Origin: Sinorhizobium sp.
Lineage (GTDB): Bacteria; Pseudomonadota; Alphaproteobacteria; Rhizobiales; Rhizobiaceae
Assembly: GCA_031178305.1 (NCBI GenBank)
Contig: JAPSJG010000280.1
Coordinates: 1 to 5,616 of the forward strand
DNA: 5,616 bases
Direction: 5' to 3'
Of the stretch, positions 3,969-5,616 are shown one piece after another. The position numbers and the translations under genes are program-made. The notes below the pieces were generated by a model. It was not told the origin of the DNA. It was given only the letters and a program-made list of their open reading frames with translations, and did not search any database. Position 1 is the stretch's first letter, and each line of letters opens with the position of its first letter.

Positions 3969-5616
3969 ATGTCCGCCGTCCCTGCAGAAACACTCATCCT
4001 TCGTCGCTTCGGCGACGATCAGATCATCACGCTTGCCAAGCTCGTCATCGAGAACGCCTTTCAGCCGATCGTCGAAGCGACCACCGGCGTGGTCTTCGGC
4101 TATGAATCGCTGATGCGCGGACATGACCGTCTGGGCTTTGCCTCGCCGCTCGAACTTCTCGACAAAGCGGAAGCGGCCGGGCAGCTTCTGGCACTGGAGC
4201 ACCTGATCAACAGCCGTGCCGTTGCCGCCTTTGCGACGCTTGCGGATTTTTCCGCCCGCACCTTGTTTCTCAATTTCGATTCACGACTTGTCGGCGTCGA
4301 GGGGGACACGGTCGAACGGCTCGTCAATCATCTCAAGCGCGCCAATATTGCTCCGTCCGCGTTGTGCTTCGAGCTGTCGGAGCGCTTCGACGGCGGCAAG
4401 ATGCCGGAGTTTTCGGCGCTTGTCCGGCAGTTGCGGCTTGCCGGGTTCAAGTTGGCGATCGACGACTTCGGCGCCGGCTTCAATGGGCTGAAGATGCTTT
4501 GCGACCAGCCCGTCGACTATGTGAAGATCGACCGGCATTTCATCTCCGGCATCGAGCGGGATCCGCGCAAGCGCCATCTCGTGCGTCACGCCGTCAACAT
4601 GGCGCATGTGCTCGGTACGCGGGTCATTGCCGAAGGCGTGGAGACGGAGGCGGAGTTTCTGGTTTGCCGCGATCTCGGCTGCGATCTGATGCAGGGCTAT
4701 TTCATTGCCCGTCCGACAACGCACATGGCCGAGTTGCAGCCGGCCTACCCGCATCTCGATGGCGGTGGCGCGAGGCGGCGTTCGTCCACACTGGACAGCA
4801 TCCTGATCCGCAAGGAGATCGAGCAGCTCCCGGCAGTCCAGGAAAGTGACGATCTCGACGCTGTCTTCGACCATTTCCGCTTAAACCCGCGACAGCCCTT
4901 CTTTCCGGTATTGAACGCCAATGGCGAGCCGCGCGGCATCCTGCACGAATATCACGTGAAGGAGATGATCTATCATCCGTTCGGCCGCGATCTCCTGAAG
5001 AACCGCATCTACCAGCGCCGCATATCGCATTTCGTCACGCCTGCGCCGATCGCCGACCTCGATACGCCTGCCGACGAGATGTTGAAGATATTTGCCGGAA
5101 TGGACGGCAGCGATTGCGTCATCCTGACTGAGAACATGCGCTATGCCGGCATTCTTTCGACCGCGTCGCTCCTGAAGATCATCAACGAGAAACAGTTGAA
5201 GATGGCGCAGGAGCAGAACCCGTTGACCGGCCTTCCGGGAAACCGCGCCATTCGCGACTATGTCCAGCACGCGATTCTCGACGGCGATGAGACACGCTAC
5301 TTCTGCTATTGCGATTTCGACGACTTCAAGCCCTTCAACGATACCTACGGTTTCCAGAAGGGCGACCTTTCGATTACGCTGTTCGCCGCGCTCTTGCGGC
5401 GCCACTTCATCGGCGAAGAAAAGTTCCTTGGCCATGTCGGCGGTGACGACTTCTTCGTCGGTGTCAGCGGTCTTGGCGAGGAGGAGATTCGCGCGGTCCT
5501 CCTGCGTCTTATCGACGAGTTCGGCTCGGACGTTCGCCAGCTCTATTCGCCGGAGCATCAGTCGGCGGGCTGCATCAGCGGATACGGCCGCGACGGCGGT
5601 GCAAAGGACTTTCCGC
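3969..5616 (+). CDS. Cyclic-di-GMP protein, EAL - CBS pair - GGDEF (cut by the window edge)
   Basis: Predicted cytoplasmic cyclic-di-GMP enzyme or sensor; 549 residues are visible and the C-terminus lies beyond 5616. No signal peptide or membrane helix is seen. The EAL phosphodiesterase domain spans about residues 20-250 and keeps the catalytic set: E46 in ESLMR, N102 in LNFD, E135 in CFELSE, D165-D166 in IDDFGAG, K186 and D188 in VKIDR, E222 and E225 in AEGVE, Q242 in MQGYF. Two CBS motifs follow at about 270-340 and 355-410, a likely nucleotide-sensing module. The GGDEF domain starts at N417 (NPLTGLPGN) with D449, N457 and D466 in place, but its signature is G491-G-D-D-F495 and the position of the RxxD inhibitory site reads GEEK. 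ATG 3969 follows GGAG (3959-3962) with a 6-nt spacer; no earlier in-frame start was found back to about 3900. The likely activity is c-di-GMP hydrolysis, with a regulatory or weak cyclase GGDEF domain. Confidence 0.93.
   Translation, partial: MSAVPAETLILRRFGDDQIITLAKLVIENAFQPIVEATTGVVFGYESLMRGHDRLGFASPLELLDKAEAAGQLLALEHLINSRAVAAFATLADFSARTLFLNFDSRLVGVEGDTVERLVNHLKRANIAPSALCFELSERFDGGKMPEFSALVRQLRLAGFKLAIDDFGAGFNGLKMLCDQPVDYVKIDRHFISGIERDPRKRHLVRHAVNMAHVLGTRVIAEGVETEAEFLVCRDLGCDLMQGYFIARPTTHMAELQPAYPHLDGGGARRRSSTLDSILIRKEIEQLPAVQESDDLDAVFDHFRLNPRQPFFPVLNANGEPRGILHEYHVKEMIYHPFGRDLLKNRIYQRRISHFVTPAPIADLDTPADEMLKIFAGMDGSDCVILTENMRYAGILSTASLLKIINEKQLKMAQEQNPLTGLPGNRAIRDYVQHAILDGDETRYFCYCDFDDFKPFNDTYGFQKGDLSITLFAALLRRHFIGEEKFLGHVGGDDFFVGVSGLGEEEIRAVLLRLIDEFGSDVRQLYSPEHQSAGCISGYGRDGGAKDFP

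Noticed and set aside
4881..5558. 225-codon minus-strand open frame opposite the GGDEF region (and a similar one at 4281-4874)
   Set aside because: Both are antisense to clear EAL, CBS and GGDEF motifs and show no independent coding evidence.

Overview
The window is GC-rich and gene-dense and looks chromosomal, from an alphaproteobacterium of the Rhizobiaceae (Rhizobium / Sinorhizobium type). Two things point there: a betI-betB-betA glycine-betaine synthesis cluster in the rhizobial order, and two copies of a ~108 bp double-palindrome intergenic element that I recognise as RIME1-like (Rhizobium-specific intergenic mosaic element). The species cannot be fixed from the sequence alone.

Left part (1-3031, minus strand): betI (TetR-family repressor), betB (betaine aldehyde dehydrogenase) and the 5' part of betA (choline dehydrogenase, cut by the window edge), transcribed right to left. 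BetA oxidises choline to betaine aldehyde, BetB oxidises the aldehyde to glycine betaine, and BetI represses the set until choline is present. The choline sulfatase gene betC, which lies between betI and betB in Sinorhizobium meliloti, is not here. Each of the two gaps (betI-betB and betB-betA) instead holds one RIME1-like element. The copy behind betI supplies betI's last codons and its stop.

Divergent control region (3032-3178): a perfect inverted repeat, TTGATTGA-N4-TCAATCAA, overlaps the -35 and spacer of a plausible betI promoter and is the best candidate for the BetI operator. It also lies about 95 bp upstream of the divergent gene.

Right part (3179-5616, plus strand): a 182-residue six-helix HdeD/DUF308-type membrane protein, then a 241 bp gap with three inverted repeats and a tandem TTCACA motif, then a large cyclic-di-GMP protein of domain order EAL - CBS pair - GGDEF that runs off the right edge. 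Its EAL domain keeps the catalytic residues. Its GGDEF domain has the variant signature GGDDF and no RxxD inhibitory site.

No RNA genes, CRISPR arrays, insertion sequences or phage genes were seen. Most of the window is ordinary rhizobial core sequence. The points worth a second look are the paired RIME elements around betB, the betI 3' end made of repeat DNA, the shared BetI-type operator, and the degenerate GGDEF signature.
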